In this document: piece by piece, positions 1 to 7,876 of the stretch
Position numbering within the stretch: position 1 is the first letter of the stretch
Layout: the number at the start of each line of letters is the position of its first letter
Assembly: GCF_002220865.2 (NCBI RefSeq)
Contig: NZ_NHRJ02000002.1
Span: forward strand, 186,001 to 250,000
Length of the DNA stretch: 64,000 nt
Origin: Paenibacillus xerothermodurans
Lineage (GTDB): Bacteria; Bacillota; Bacilli; Paenibacillales; NBRC-103111
Direction: 5' to 3'
Translations under genes and position numbers: made by a program
The notes under the pieces: model-generated
What the model saw: the letters and a program-made list of their open reading frames with translations, nothing else
The model's database searches: none
Told to the model about the DNA's origin: nothing

Positions 1-215
1 CCAACCTGTTTAAACATCAGCAAACCGGGGTAATATACAATAAGTGGGAAGTGGTAATAAGTAATAATCAAACAGCGGACAACACGAGTTGTGATTCCGA
101 AAGGTTGGTTGATACCATGTTCTCTCTCAAGAGGATGAAAAAACTAAAAGCTCTTCGACGCAAACAAGTTCTCTCAGAGCTTGGGAAAATACCGAAGCTG
201 CTCAATGTTTCCTGA
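1..215 (+). CDS. C-terminal part of an unrecognised protein, cut by the window edge
   Basis: An open frame enters from the left edge (first full codon at base 3) and runs about 70 codons to a TGA at 213-215. The visible part is lysine- and leucine-rich near its end (…KKLKALRRKQVL…) and has no start codon or ribosome site of its own that would make it a complete gene. I do not recognise the family. The frame is convergent with the minus-strand gene ending at 371, and the two are separated by a terminator hairpin, which fits a real 3' gene end. It could still be a chance open frame. Confidence 0.4.
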   Translation, partial: NLFKHQQTGVIYNKWEVVISNNQTADNTSCDSERLVDTMFSLKRMKKLKALRRKQVLSELGKIPKLLNVS

Positions 216-262
216 AATTTGAATGAATGTCGACGATAACAAATTACGGCTTCCCACGATAA

Positions 263-292
263 AAGAACCCTACGCCGCTGCGCAGGGTTCTT
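263..292 (-). terminator. intrinsic terminator of the DUF3892 gene
   Basis: Arms AAGAACCCT (263-271) and AGGGTTCTT (284-292) form a perfect 9-bp stem with a 12-nt loop. On the minus strand the stem is followed by TTTTAT. It lies about 80 bases after the stop of the minus-strand gene ending at 371. Confidence 0.8.
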
Positions 293-370
293 GTTATGTC
301 ACAGATCATCACCGATTTTTTGGCTTGCGCACAAACGCCAGTGCGTCGCCGGCGACCGCCCGGGTCGAAA

Positions 371-688
371 CTAGAACGAGGGAAGTTGGTCCATGTCCTG
401 TCTCTGGTCAGGCCTGAGCAAGTCCCGGCCATCCATGTTAAACACATGAACGCCCGTAATATGATTGAACTTGGTTTCTGCAAGGGCCTCGTCGAAATTC
501 AGCTCCCGGCCAGACTCGAGCCGCACTGCAACAACGTTCCCGTCCGGCGTCGTTCTTGCTGCGACGACTCGTTCCCTTTTGTTGTACTGCGGGTTATTCT
601 GGTTGCGCGATTGCACCTGGTCCCTGGGCCGCAGCTGATTGAATACTTGATGCCGCTCCCGGTCATCGTTTTGATTCACTCCATCCAT
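371..688 (-). CDS. DUF3892 domain protein
   Basis: A 105-residue soluble protein. The N-terminal 40 residues are Asn/Gln/Arg-rich and low complexity. From about residue 40 it carries the DUF3892 pattern: a stretch VVAARTTPDGNVVAVRLESG, then a 'fdEAL' segment, and the family-typical ending with MDQLPSF. DUF3892 proteins are common in Bacillales and have no established function. Start chosen at ATG 688 because GGAGGT lies 9 bases upstream; an earlier GTG in frame directly touches that site and is unlikely. It is transcribed alone, away from the small gene at 880, and has its own terminator at 263-292. Confidence 0.85.
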   Translation of the reverse strand: MDGVNQNDDRERHQVFNQLRPRDQVQSRNQNNPQYNKRERVVAARTTPDGNVVAVRLESGRELNFDEALAETKFNHITGVHVFNMDGRDLLRPDQRQDMDQLPSF

Positions 689-879
689 ATTGTACACACC
701 TCCATCAAAGGATGCTCCTGCAAAAAAAGGCTGTCCTGTTCCGCTACAGTGAAATTTTCGTTTTCTCGGTGTCCGCCCATATATTTTTCACGGCTCTTCA
801 TGGTAGTACACTGGTAAATCCAAGCACTCATATTCCGCTGCATAATGCGCAGGCTAATACAAAAAAGGAGGTCTGCGAA

Positions 880-1035
880 ATGCCGCTGGAGAACCAAAAC
901 TTTGTGAATCAATCCGAGAACGATGCCGAAACCAGGCTGGAAAATGACAACAGCAGAGACCTTAACTTAGTCAACGAGCAGCTCGTGGCTGATGCCAACG
1001 AGCCGGAGGCCGATGCGTGCCGGGAGCTGGAATAA
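880..1035 (+). CDS. small acidic Asn/Glu-rich protein
   Basis: A 51-residue protein starting at ATG 880, with AAAGGAGG 8-9 bases upstream (864-871). It is very acidic and polar, rich in Asn, Glu and Asp (MPLENQNFVNQSENDAETRL at the start), with no membrane segment and a single Cys near the end. A strong hairpin follows the stop within 20 bases. Good initiation and termination signals make it a credible gene despite its size. The family is not recognised. Such short acidic proteins in spore formers are often sporulation-related, but nothing here proves that. Confidence 0.6.
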   Translation: MPLENQNFVNQSENDAETRLENDNSRDLNLVNEQLVADANEPEADACRELE

Positions 1036-1052
1036 GTTGTGCGGAATGAGCG

Positions 1053-1077
1053 AAACCGGCTGCGGCGCAGCCGGTTT
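1053..1077 (+). terminator. hairpin after the small acidic protein gene
   Basis: AAACCGGCTGC (1053-1063) and GCAGCCGGTTT (1067-1077) form an 11-bp perfect stem with a 3-nt loop, 18 bases after the stop at 1035. The following bases (GCTTAAACG) hold only a weak U-tract, so termination is likely but not ideal. Confidence 0.6.
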
Positions 1078-1090
1078 GCTTAAACGACCA

Positions 1091-1245
1091 GCATTTGGCT
1101 ATGACACCAGCATTCCTTTCATTTTAGCTATTGCAAAGCGTTGTTCCATTTGGCTATTTCATCAGCATTCCTTCATTTTGGCTATTACATCAGCATTCCT
1201 GTCATTCGGCGATCGCACAGCGCAGTTCCATTTGGCTATTAAACG
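1091..1245. repeat. tandem array of about six degenerate 26-29 bp units
   Basis: The block reads as imperfect copies of CATTTTGGCTATTACATCAG followed by CATTCCT. Copies begin near 1092, 1119, 1147, 1173, 1203 and 1229. Some copies carry GCAAAGCGTTGTTC or GCACAGCGCAGTTC in place of the ATCAGCATTCC half, so two sub-types alternate. The array is non-coding and lies between a plus-strand gene end and the minus-strand NIPSNAP gene end. Confidence 0.8.
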
Positions 1246-1303
1246 GTATCCCTAACTTTTCGCGCCGCGCCGTCACCGAACTGTTGGCTCTTCACACGCC
1301 TTC

Positions 1304-1618
1304 TTATCTGATCGGAGAAAAGTTAGCGGCATACATAATCCTGCTCTCCTGCTTTTCCAACATCGGTCCGGCGATGGGCAAAAAGGTTTCCACCCATATG
1401 GGATCATTGTACAAAGCGGTTCTCCTCTCGGCTCGTTGGTCCAGCGTCTCGTACTCCCAGATATGTACAATTTGATTTAATTCCCCGATGTCCGTATACC
1501 AGTAGCCTATTAATTTGGCGTAGTTAGAGATGATCGGTATGCCGACGTCCTCAAAATGCTTAAGATATGCCTGCAATTTGCCAATTTTAATCGTATAAGT
1601 TCTCATTTCATAGACCAT
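1304..1618 (-). CDS. NIPSNAP family protein
   Basis: A 104-residue protein beginning MVYEMRTYTI, the characteristic opening of NIPSNAP (dimeric ferredoxin-like fold) proteins. The later segment LNQIVHIWEYETLDQRAERR is also typical; small NIPSNAP proteins have this single domain. The biochemical role of the family is unsettled; bacterial members often sit near catabolic genes. ATG 1618 is preceded by AAGGAGG at a 10-base spacing. There is no visible operon partner within 300 bases. Confidence 0.85.
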   Translation of the reverse strand: MVYEMRTYTIKIGKLQAYLKHFEDVGIPIISNYAKLIGYWYTDIGELNQIVHIWEYETLDQRAERRTALYNDPIWVETFLPIAGPMLEKQESRIMYAANFSPIR

Positions 1619-1921
1619 GGGCTTGATTCCTCCTTCGACTGTGTTTCACTGGTGGACGGACCTGAGCAGCATGCCGGTTTCTGAATCCGTTTACACCGCA
1701 AATTTTATCATCACTCTCGGCTGATTGACAAACTCTTTTGCCAGCGCATATCTTTGAACTTCTTTGCAACCGGCGCTGCCCACACCCGGTCCGCCTCGCA
1801 CAGCGGGATGATGCCCGGCATCTTTAAAACGAGCCCGCGGAAGGATCTCGCTGTTTCGTGGTAGCGGCTTGCGTTGGGTCAGCTGCCCCGACAGCTCAAC
1901 CAGAATACACCGGTCGATGTA
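1619..1921. other. gap with a residual open frame on the minus strand
   Basis: No convincing gene. On the minus strand, roughly 1908 down to 1690, there is an open frame of about 70 codons without a usable start codon near its beginning, ending …RVMIKFAV-stop. It resembles the tail of a decayed gene but matches no family I can name. The NIPSNAP ribosome site lies at the left end. Confidence 0.4.
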
Positions 1922-2266
1922 TCAAGCGCGCGCTGCCCGAGGGTGACGGTAAAATTCGATGCTGTCGATGAAGGTGAGCTGGTACGTGCGGCTGATGGTT
2001 TCCAAATCGTACAGTCGGCTGTCGCCCCTCTCGTTCTGCGCGAACACCACGTCGTGCCGCAGTATATCGGTTGTGATTTTTCCAATAAACTGGTGATCAT
2101 ACTCGGCATACGCTTTTGCAAAGTCTTCATTGAATTCCAGCAGTGTTTGGTACGACCGCTCGACCAAGGCATTGACCAACGTCAATTGTGTGCCTTCCTT
2201 AGCCACGGCCACGTAATAGTTACCCCGTTCATCTTTGATCAAATCCGTAAGCAGTCGAATGTCCAT
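1922..2266 (-). CDS. conserved hypothetical protein, about 114 aa
   Basis: A soluble protein of 114 residues opening MDIRLLTDLIKDERGNYYVA, with a central helical stretch (VNALVERSYQTLLEFNEDFA) and no membrane segment or recognisable catalytic motif. ATG 2266 is preferred: AGAGGAGA sits 8 bases upstream. The in-frame TTG at 2272 would be only about 3 bases from the same site. The family is not recognised. It is 100 bases downstream of the NUDIX gene on the same strand and could be co-transcribed with it. Confidence 0.6.
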   Translation of the reverse strand: MDIRLLTDLIKDERGNYYVAVAKEGTQLTLVNALVERSYQTLLEFNEDFAKAYAEYDHQFIGKITTDILRHDVVFAQNERGDSRLYDLETISRTYQLTFIDSIEFYRHPRAARA

Positions 2267-2374
2267 CCGCAAAATCTCCTCTCTTCGTCTTGCAGAGCGT
2301 TAACCTGTACCTGTGTACCACGGCATTATTACCTTATTCATTCTAGTACTTGTTGACTGAAAAATGAAACCCGC

Positions 2375-2806
2375 TCAGCGCCTAAACATTTGTTTATCCA
2401 CGAGTTGGTGAATAATGCGAGCCATGTTTTTAGCCATCAGAGCGTCTGTTTCGTGAAATTGCACATACCGGTATCCATCGACTTCAGGTGTTATCCGTTT
2501 GCTCTTGGGATGTTCGAAAAAAGAGCTGCATACCAGGTCGTCCGGATCGGGCAGTTGGTCCGGCACCCATGAAAACAGATGCAAATCTTTGTTTTTTAGA
2601 TACGGAAAAACCCCCAGGTCCGTCAGTTGATTCGGATTTAGTGTGATCCCCGTCTCTTCTCTCGTCTCACGGCAGCAGGCGTCAATCGGCAGCTCATCAG
2701 CTTCCTTCAGGCCCTTGGGCAGATCGTAGAATGAGTTGCCGGTGGAGTGGCAGGCCAGATAGGACCGGCCGTCTGTGATGAATGCTCCCACTGATGTGAC
2801 TTTCAT
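2375..2806 (-). CDS. NUDIX hydrolase
   Basis: A 143-residue single-domain protein. A complete Nudix box runs from Gly32 to Ile54: G, five residues, E38, seven residues, R46-E47, then E50-E51 and G53-I54. It should therefore bind Mg2+ and cleave a nucleoside diphosphate linked to another moiety. The substrate cannot be told from the sequence. The N-terminal VGAFITDGRSYLAC… strand and 'FYDLPKG' lead into the box as in MutT-type enzymes. ATG 2806 has GGAGGG 6 bases upstream. A 55-bp tandem repeat lies immediately upstream of the gene. Confidence 0.9.
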   Translation of the reverse strand: MKVTSVGAFITDGRSYLACHSTGNSFYDLPKGLKEADELPIDACCRETREETGITLNPNQLTDLGVFPYLKNKDLHLFSWVPDQLPDPDDLVCSSFFEHPKSKRITPEVDGYRYVQFHETDALMAKNMARIIHQLVDKQMFRR

Positions 2807-2823
2807 CGTGTTCCCTCCCTCCA

Positions 2824-2972
2824 GCTATTGTCCGGCCGCCACGTGCGGAATGGGCGGCCGGCAGTGGCGGTATCCACGCTATTGTCCGGGCGCCGCGTGC
2901 GGAATGGGCCGGCCGGCAGTGGCGGTACGCACGCTATTGTCCGACCGCCGCTTGTGCAAAGGGACCGCCGCG
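2824..2972. repeat. about 2.7 tandem copies of a GC-rich 54-55 bp unit
   Basis: Units start at 2824, 2878 and 2933, each with GCTATTGTCCG. They share GTGCGGAATGGG and GGCCGGCAGTGGCGGTA; the third copy is partial and diverged. Each unit contains internal complementarity (GGCCGCC against GGCGGCC). The array lies between the 5' end of the NUDIX gene and the 3' end of the lipoprotein gene. Confidence 0.8.
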
Positions 2973-3011
2973 ACACAGCTTAGCTCAACGATTTTAGGCA
3001 TGTCGGCGCCG

Positions 3012-4019
3012 CTAATCTTCCCCAGCGACTTGCTGGGCTGCAGCCGTACTCGCTTCGTGATTCGCATTGCTCTGTGGATCTGCCGGGCCCTGACGCTGCG
3101 CCGGTTGCTGCTTCTGTGGCCGCTGTTGCTGCGCTGATTGCTGCTGTTCTGGCTCTTGCTGTTGCGGTGGCTGGTTCTGCGGCTGCTGCGGCGGCCGTTT
3201 CTGGGGCGCTGCTTGCTCCGTTTGTTGAGGGACTTCTTGTCTCATCTGCTGCATTTGCTGCTGCATCTGCTGCATCTTCGCTTTCATCTCAGCCTGCATT
3301 TTTTGAGCTTCCTTCGCGACCGCTGTTTGAATCATTTTTTCTAACTCTGCAGCTATTTTAGGATCTTTGAGCAGCGGCAGCATTGCGGTCGCCATTTCCG
3401 AACGCAAAGCGGGCGTGCCGGTAATGCCGCCGAATGCTTGAACATTTTGTTTCAACAGGCTTGTCCGTAGCACGTTGTCGTTCATTATGGCACTTGTAGT
3501 TTTCAGCGACAGCTCTTTGACGTTCTGCGAAGTCGCAGCATGATTCAATGCCAGAGCTTGCTCCTGCACATTTTGCTGTAAGATGACATTCCGCAGCTCC
3601 GCATCGGTGACCGCCTGTCTTCGGGAAGCAGCCTGAATCCGGGTGAGACTCCGGAGCTCATTAAAATCTTGGTTGATTCCGTCCAATACCGTCAATGTCG
3701 ACTGTTTCAGCTGCTCTTGGCCTTTGGGGCTGCTCGTCATCATTCGATTCGTATTTATGTTTAATTCAACAAACTGCTCGCTTAATTGCGGATCGTTCAT
3801 CATCATGTTCTGCTCGTCCATCGTATTTTGCAGTATGGAGCGTTTGGTTTGCTCGTCCTTGTTCATCACATCGATTCTGCCATCGGAAAAGGCTCTCTGC
3901 ACCGACTCATCGTGTGCCATATTATTTGTCATGTCCTGCATGTTCATTTGCCCGTCGTCATTGCAACCAGCGAGTGCCGTAAGCGAACAAATTAGCGCAA
4001 GCAGGAAAGTTTTTTTCAA
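3012..4019 (-). CDS. Q/P-rich lipoprotein, possibly GerD-like
   Basis: A 335-residue exported protein. Residues 1-19 form a lipoprotein signal peptide with lipobox L-A-G-C (Cys19). The body (about 25-240) is helical and rich in Met, Gln and Asn, with repeated 'DP..' segments (NDPQLSEQF, LKDPKIAAELEKMI) recalling the germination lipoprotein GerD, but far longer. Residues about 230-255 are Met/Gln/Lys coiled coil and the last 80 residues are a Q/P-rich low-complexity tail. TTG 4019 follows AAGGAGGGGG. The role is uncertain: membrane-anchored spore or envelope lipoprotein. The GerD link is a weak resemblance only. Confidence 0.75.
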   Translation of the reverse strand: MKKTFLLALICSLTALAGCNDDGQMNMQDMTNNMAHDESVQRAFSDGRIDVMNKDEQTKRSILQNTMDEQNMMMNDPQLSEQFVELNINTNRMMTSSPKGQEQLKQSTLTVLDGINQDFNELRSLTRIQAASRRQAVTDAELRNVILQQNVQEQALALNHAATSQNVKELSLKTTSAIMNDNVLRTSLLKQNVQAFGGITGTPALRSEMATAMLPLLKDPKIAAELEKMIQTAVAKEAQKMQAEMKAKMQQMQQQMQQMRQEVPQQTEQAAPQKRPPQQPQNQPPQQQEPEQQQSAQQQRPQKQQPAQRQGPADPQSNANHEASTAAAQQVAGED

Positions 4020-4249
4020 TGGGATCCCCCTCCTTCAGATGTAAGTTTATTTTCACCCAGCGACGGTAAGAAAATAAATGCAATTGCTGGCTGACCACCG
4101 GGGGCAGGGAGCCGGCATCGCGGGAACAGGCTCAATAAAAAAATTCCCCGGCTCAACGCTGCAAGGATTCGACCACCGGCGGTGTTCGGATCTCAGCGGT
4201 AAGACGAGGATAATACACACAGCAGCAGCTGTGCAAAAATGCACATGCG

Positions 4250-5314
4250 CTAAATTACGTCCAATGATTGCGGCAGATCATAACGTCTGCTCACCTGTGC
4301 GAGCTCGTCATACACCTGCGCCGACAACGGTACACCATCCCGCAGACGTTCAGCCATCACTTCTTGTTCCATCTCGCCCGGCAAGTATATTTTCTCGACG
4401 CCCTCAACCAAAGGCACCTGCCGTATTTCACGAATCATACCGTCGACACGTGCCTTGAACTGCTCTAGCGGTTGAAACAAGTCGGCGCGCATTACCATGA
4501 AGAACTGGCCGACATTCTGATGCTCTTCAAAGTTGTTGTATAGATCGCTTATATGGGGCCCGTACCTCGCTCCTGTGAACAAGCCTGATAAAATATCGAC
4601 CAGCATCGCGATCCCCGAGCCTTTGTGGCCACCGACAGGCAAAACCAATCCCTCGAGCGCTTCAGTGGCGTCGCTCGTGGGTTTCCCCTCTTTCGTAATC
4701 GCCCAGCCTACCGGGATGGATTGCTGATTTTTTTGTGCGTTAATGATTTTTCCTCTCGCTACGACGCTCGTCGCCATGTCAAACACAATATCCGTTTCTT
4801 CACCGGCTGGAATGCCGTAGGATATGGGGTTCGTCCCAAAAAATCTCTCCCGGCCTCCCCATGGAGCCATGTTAGCCCGGGCATTCGTCATGGCCAGTGC
4901 AATGCAATCGTTAGCAGCCGCATACATCGTATAATCGGCCAGCATGCCGCAGTGGTTGGAATGATAAATCCCAACTACGCCGATCCCGCTTTCCTTGGCC
5001 TTTCGCACCGCAAGTTCTATGCCTTTGGTAGCAGCAGCGATCCCCGAACAATTGCGCGCATCAAGAAGTGCGGACGCGGCCGACTCTCTAACTGTGAGCA
5101 AATCACACTGTTTATTAGTTAAGTCCAGGTCCAAACGTTTGGTGTAAATCGCTACCCGGCTCACTCCATGTGAATCCACACCCCTGAGATTAGCCAATAC
5201 CAAGTGGCGGGCAATGACGTGGGACTGGTTCTCATCCAACCCCGAGCTGATAAAAATCCGGTACACAAAATCCTGCAATTGTTCCTTCTGAACTCGTACT
5301 ACGTTAGTGCTCAC
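4250..5314 (-). CDS. Ldh-family (malate/L-lactate type) NAD(P)-dependent dehydrogenase
   Basis: A 354-residue member of the Ldh_2/malate-L-lactate family (distinct from classical LDH), which oxidises 2-hydroxyacids or reduces 2-keto or imino acids. Visible hallmarks: NLRGVDSHGVSR near residue 50 with the family His, SNHCGMLADYTMYA near 120, FGTNPISYGIPAG near 165, and LVLPVGGHKGSGIAMLVDIL near 225. GTG 5314 overlaps the end of the upstream oxygenase gene by 11 bases, and its GGAGGT lies inside that gene, so the two are translationally coupled. The context suggests it oxidises the hydroxyacid made by the GlaH-like enzyme. That is inference; the substrate is not fixed by sequence. Confidence 0.9.
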   Translation of the reverse strand: MSTNVVRVQKEQLQDFVYRIFISSGLDENQSHVIARHLVLANLRGVDSHGVSRVAIYTKRLDLDLTNKQCDLLTVRESAASALLDARNCSGIAAATKGIELAVRKAKESGIGVVGIYHSNHCGMLADYTMYAAANDCIALAMTNARANMAPWGGRERFFGTNPISYGIPAGEETDIVFDMATSVVARGKIINAQKNQQSIPVGWAITKEGKPTSDATEALEGLVLPVGGHKGSGIAMLVDILSGLFTGARYGPHISDLYNNFEEHQNVGQFFMVMRADLFQPLEQFKARVDGMIREIRQVPLVEGVEKIYLPGEMEQEVMAERLRDGVPLSAQVYDELAQVSRRYDLPQSLDVI

Positions 5315-6260
5315 GCGGTATCACCTCCTGGAGTGCCGCGGCTCCAACGCTTTCGAACACGCCCCTTTGGCGCATCAGTTCCCGGTACAGACCAGCGTGC
5401 GGCGCAAACGCCTCGCGGCCATGCAGCCAGAAATGATTGTTCAACACAACCAATTGACCGACCGGTAACCGGATGGGCAGCGTGCCGGCGCTGTTCTCCA
5501 TCGATTCTTGAATCTCTTTTAGATATATTGCTTCTTCTATGTTTTGCGGATGGGTGCATTGATGGTTATAACGCATGCAGACGGCGTTATCCCGCTGATA
5601 GAAAGTGGGGTTGTGAACCGCACTGCTGACATTCTTGCTTCCTCTATCGGAGTAGTCATACTTATATATGTGGGACGCCAGCGGATGCGCGCTAAATCTC
5701 GCCAGATCCTCCCAGTCATCCAAATGCAAAAGGCGTGATTCTCCGCCAGCCGCGTTGTGCTCGACCAGTTTCATCATCAGAATCCAATCCGTCGGCTCAT
5801 CCACGAAAATGCCGTCCGTATGCAGCTCCAGCACACGAAACGCCTGGCGGAGATATGTATCACTGTCATCCGTCTGCTGCACTGCAAACCTGGCGTAAAA
5901 TTTGCCGGACATCGCGTCGTGATTCGGCACGCCCAGGTGGTGAGTTACTGCTGTGGCAAACTTTATATAATCATCGATACAGTCGGTTTGCTCCTCAAGT
6001 CCGATCGTAAATCCGCCGCTGCTGCGATCATGCAGAATGTCACGCAGCTCCTGCCGGAGAGCGGAGCCGAATATTTCCTGCAGCCGGGCAGATAGATAGA
6101 AGCGCTCGAACGGGACGTACTCAATTCTTTCAATCGTCATATGCTCCACCGCTTGCAGAAACTGCTTCACCGCTTGATTGCTCAGCTCGATATGCCGCAA
6201 TCGCTTGTGCTGCGAATGCACGTTGATTTCATAGCTTTCTATCATGTTAAAGTGAGTCAT
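5304..6260 (-). CDS. glaH: GlaH/CsiD-like glutarate 2-hydroxylase (Fe(II)/2-oxoglutarate oxygenase)
   Basis: A 318-residue protein closely resembling E. coli GlaH (CsiD), which converts glutarate to L-2-hydroxyglutarate using Fe(II), O2 and 2-oxoglutarate. Shared blocks include DAMSGKFYARF, DTYLRQAFRVLELHTDGIFV and LHLDDWEDL. The metal ligands are visible as HTD (about 147-149) and the distal His in FWLHGREAF, followed by the 2-oxoglutarate-binding Arg region (LYRELMRQRG). The start follows AGGAAGAGG. It is the third gene of an operon reading amidohydrolase, Rieske, this gene, Ldh dehydrogenase. Unusually, no LhgO/LhgD-type L-2-hydroxyglutarate oxidase or GabT/GabD genes accompany it. The substrate may therefore be a glutarate analogue. 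Confidence 0.8.
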   Translation of the reverse strand: MTHFNMIESYEINVHSQHKRLRHIELSNQAVKQFLQAVEHMTIERIEYVPFERFYLSARLQEIFGSALRQELRDILHDRSSGGFTIGLEEQTDCIDDYIKFATAVTHHLGVPNHDAMSGKFYARFAVQQTDDSDTYLRQAFRVLELHTDGIFVDEPTDWILMMKLVEHNAAGGESRLLHLDDWEDLARFSAHPLASHIYKYDYSDRGSKNVSSAVHNPTFYQRDNAVCMRYNHQCTHPQNIEEAIYLKEIQESMENSAGTLPIRLPVGQLVVLNNHFWLHGREAFAPHAGLYRELMRQRGVFESVGAAALQEVIPREH

Positions 6261-6304
6261 GCGTCCTCTTCCTTTCCTCTCAAGGTTTCACAGGAATTTG
6301 CCAA

Positions 6305-6667
6305 CTAAGGAATGATGACCGCTACAGCATTATCCTCCACGCTGGTTTCATAAGTCGCCACCCGTCGACTGCGGTCGGCCAAGCATTCGCCGGTTTTCAC
6401 ATCGAACTCCCAGCCGTGCCACGGGCAAGCGACAACCGGTTCATCGTGATCATGATACTCCCGTATCCGGCCGTTCGGCTGAATCGCTGCCTTTAAAGCG
6501 GGAAACACGCCGCCGCATAGGGGCCCGCCTTGGTGAGGACAAAGGTTGCGAAGGGCGTAAAAATTGCCGCGGGCGTAAACCACGCCAATGGATTTGCCTT
6601 CCAGGCTGACCACCTTGATCGTTCCCTCGACGAATTCATCCGTTTGACCAATCACGTGTTTTCCCAT
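6305..6667 (-). CDS. Rieske [2Fe-2S] ferredoxin-like protein
   Basis: A 120-residue soluble Rieske domain. The two ligand boxes are clear: NLCPHQGGPLCGG (Cys-X-His) near residue 42 and VACPWHGWEFD (Cys-X2-His) near residue 80, with a 36-residue insertion between them. Single-domain Rieske proteins pass electrons to oxygenases or act as small-subunit ferredoxins. The gene overlaps the 3' end of the amidohydrolase gene by 16 bases and is followed 44 bases later by glaH, so it is co-transcribed. It might supply electrons to an oxygenase in the same pathway. No ferredoxin reductase gene is present nearby. Confidence 0.88.
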   Translation of the reverse strand: MGKHVIGQTDEFVEGTIKVVSLEGKSIGVVYARGNFYALRNLCPHQGGPLCGGVFPALKAAIQPNGRIREYHDHDEPVVACPWHGWEFDVKTGECLADRSRRVATYETSVEDNAVAVIIP

Positions 6668-7761
6668 CGCTTGACGCCGCCCTTCCGCAGGTTAAATATT
6701 TTCATTGCATTACCGGCCAAAAATTTTGCTCTAGCCTCATTGTCCAGGAACGGCATACGAAAAGCGACGGAAGGATCGTCGTAATCGAAATGGGGATAAT
6801 CGCTGGCGTACATGAAATGGTCGTACCCGTTAGCCATATCGAACACAGCCTGCAAGTGCCGCATCTGCTTCGGCATCTCAATCGGCTGGCTGCCGAAGTA
6901 GAATCGGTCGAGCATGTACTCGCTAGGTAGCGCTTTCAATAGTGGGGCTTCCAGTCGGCGTTTTAAGTAATACTCGTCAAGCCGATACATCATCATAGGC
7001 ACCCAAAACAGTCCGGACTCCTGAAATACAAATTTCAGCTTTGGGTAACGCTCCGGAATACCCTGCATCAGCAAGCTTGTTAGCTGCACCATGTTGCTCA
7101 CCGCGAAGCCTATCGAGTGCGACTCAATCAGCCTTTGAAAACCATCCGCTGGTGATGCGCCTTCCACCAGAGTCAAGCCCGGAGCGGAATGGAACACCAT
7201 AGGCAGATCATGCCGCTCGGCAGCCTGATACACGGGATCGTACCGGATATCTCCGAGCGGCGGGTTAGCGCCGGAGCACATGAAACATACTCCGACGACG
7301 CCGGGGTGATGGGCCGTGCGATCGATGATTTTAGCGCCTTCCTCAGGGTCCTGCCAAGGTACTATGACCATCGTGTAGATTCCCGCGTCCGGATCGACCA
7401 CTTTATCCAGCATATAATCGATGTAGCCGTTGCAGAGCGCAACTACGAGATCTCTCACCGGGGTGTGGCCCATGGCTATCAGGTGATTCGGCACAAATAT
7501 GGACGCATCAATATTCAGCCGGTTCATCGCAGCTCTGATCTCACCGTCTTTGTTGGCACCGATCTGGTAGTTGTAGTCCATGTCTTCCCGCCTAATCCGG
7601 CCCTCCATCATTCTATCTCCAAGCGTCATCGGCAAAAGCCTGGTCGGACTCACCCCTTTAATCCGTGATTTCCAGACATCATCGACGTAGTCTGCCAGCT
7701 GGTCGATCGGCTCGAGGTAGTGTGCGTCGGTGTCGACGACCTTGAATCCTTTTAAAGCCAT
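6652..7761 (-). CDS. amidohydrolase-2 family metal-dependent hydrolase/decarboxylase
   Basis: A 369-residue TIM-barrel protein of the amidohydrolase_2 (ACMSD-like) family. Landmarks are VVDTDAHYLEP at the N-terminus (D-x-H metal site variant), MVFHSAPG near 190, FQESGLFWVP near 245 and MYASDYPHFDYDDPS near 320, which carries the conserved metal-binding Asp. Family members hydrolyse or decarboxylate cyclic and aromatic acids, such as aminocarboxymuconate semialdehyde or resorcylate. It is the first gene of the four-gene operon, so it probably starts or feeds the pathway. ATG 7761 follows GAAGGGAG. A perfect palindrome lies 115 bases upstream and is a likely regulator site. Confidence 0.88.
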   Translation of the reverse strand: MALKGFKVVDTDAHYLEPIDQLADYVDDVWKSRIKGVSPTRLLPMTLGDRMMEGRIRREDMDYNYQIGANKDGEIRAAMNRLNIDASIFVPNHLIAMGHTPVRDLVVALCNGYIDYMLDKVVDPDAGIYTMVIVPWQDPEEGAKIIDRTAHHPGVVGVCFMCSGANPPLGDIRYDPVYQAAERHDLPMVFHSAPGLTLVEGASPADGFQRLIESHSIGFAVSNMVQLTSLLMQGIPERYPKLKFVFQESGLFWVPMMMYRLDEYYLKRRLEAPLLKALPSEYMLDRFYFGSQPIEMPKQMRHLQAVFDMANGYDHFMYASDYPHFDYDDPSVAFRMPFLDNEARAKFLAGNAMKIFNLRKGGVKRWENT

Positions 7762-7876
7762 GTGTTTCAGGCTCCCTTCGTGTAACTATATGTGTTGAAA
7801 GCATATTTGTTGACAACCTATCGGGATAAATTATGCGGCAACTGTTTGTCATGTGTTGGTAAACATAGTTCATATT

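Noticed and set aside
1091-1245. Possible CRISPR array
   Set aside because: The whole 26-29 bp unit repeats with drift; there are no constant repeats separated by unique spacers and no cas genes.
3074-3361. Ala- and Leu-rich plus-strand frames opposite the lipoprotein gene
   Set aside because: They are a by-product of the Gln/Pro-rich coding of the minus-strand gene; no ribosome site.
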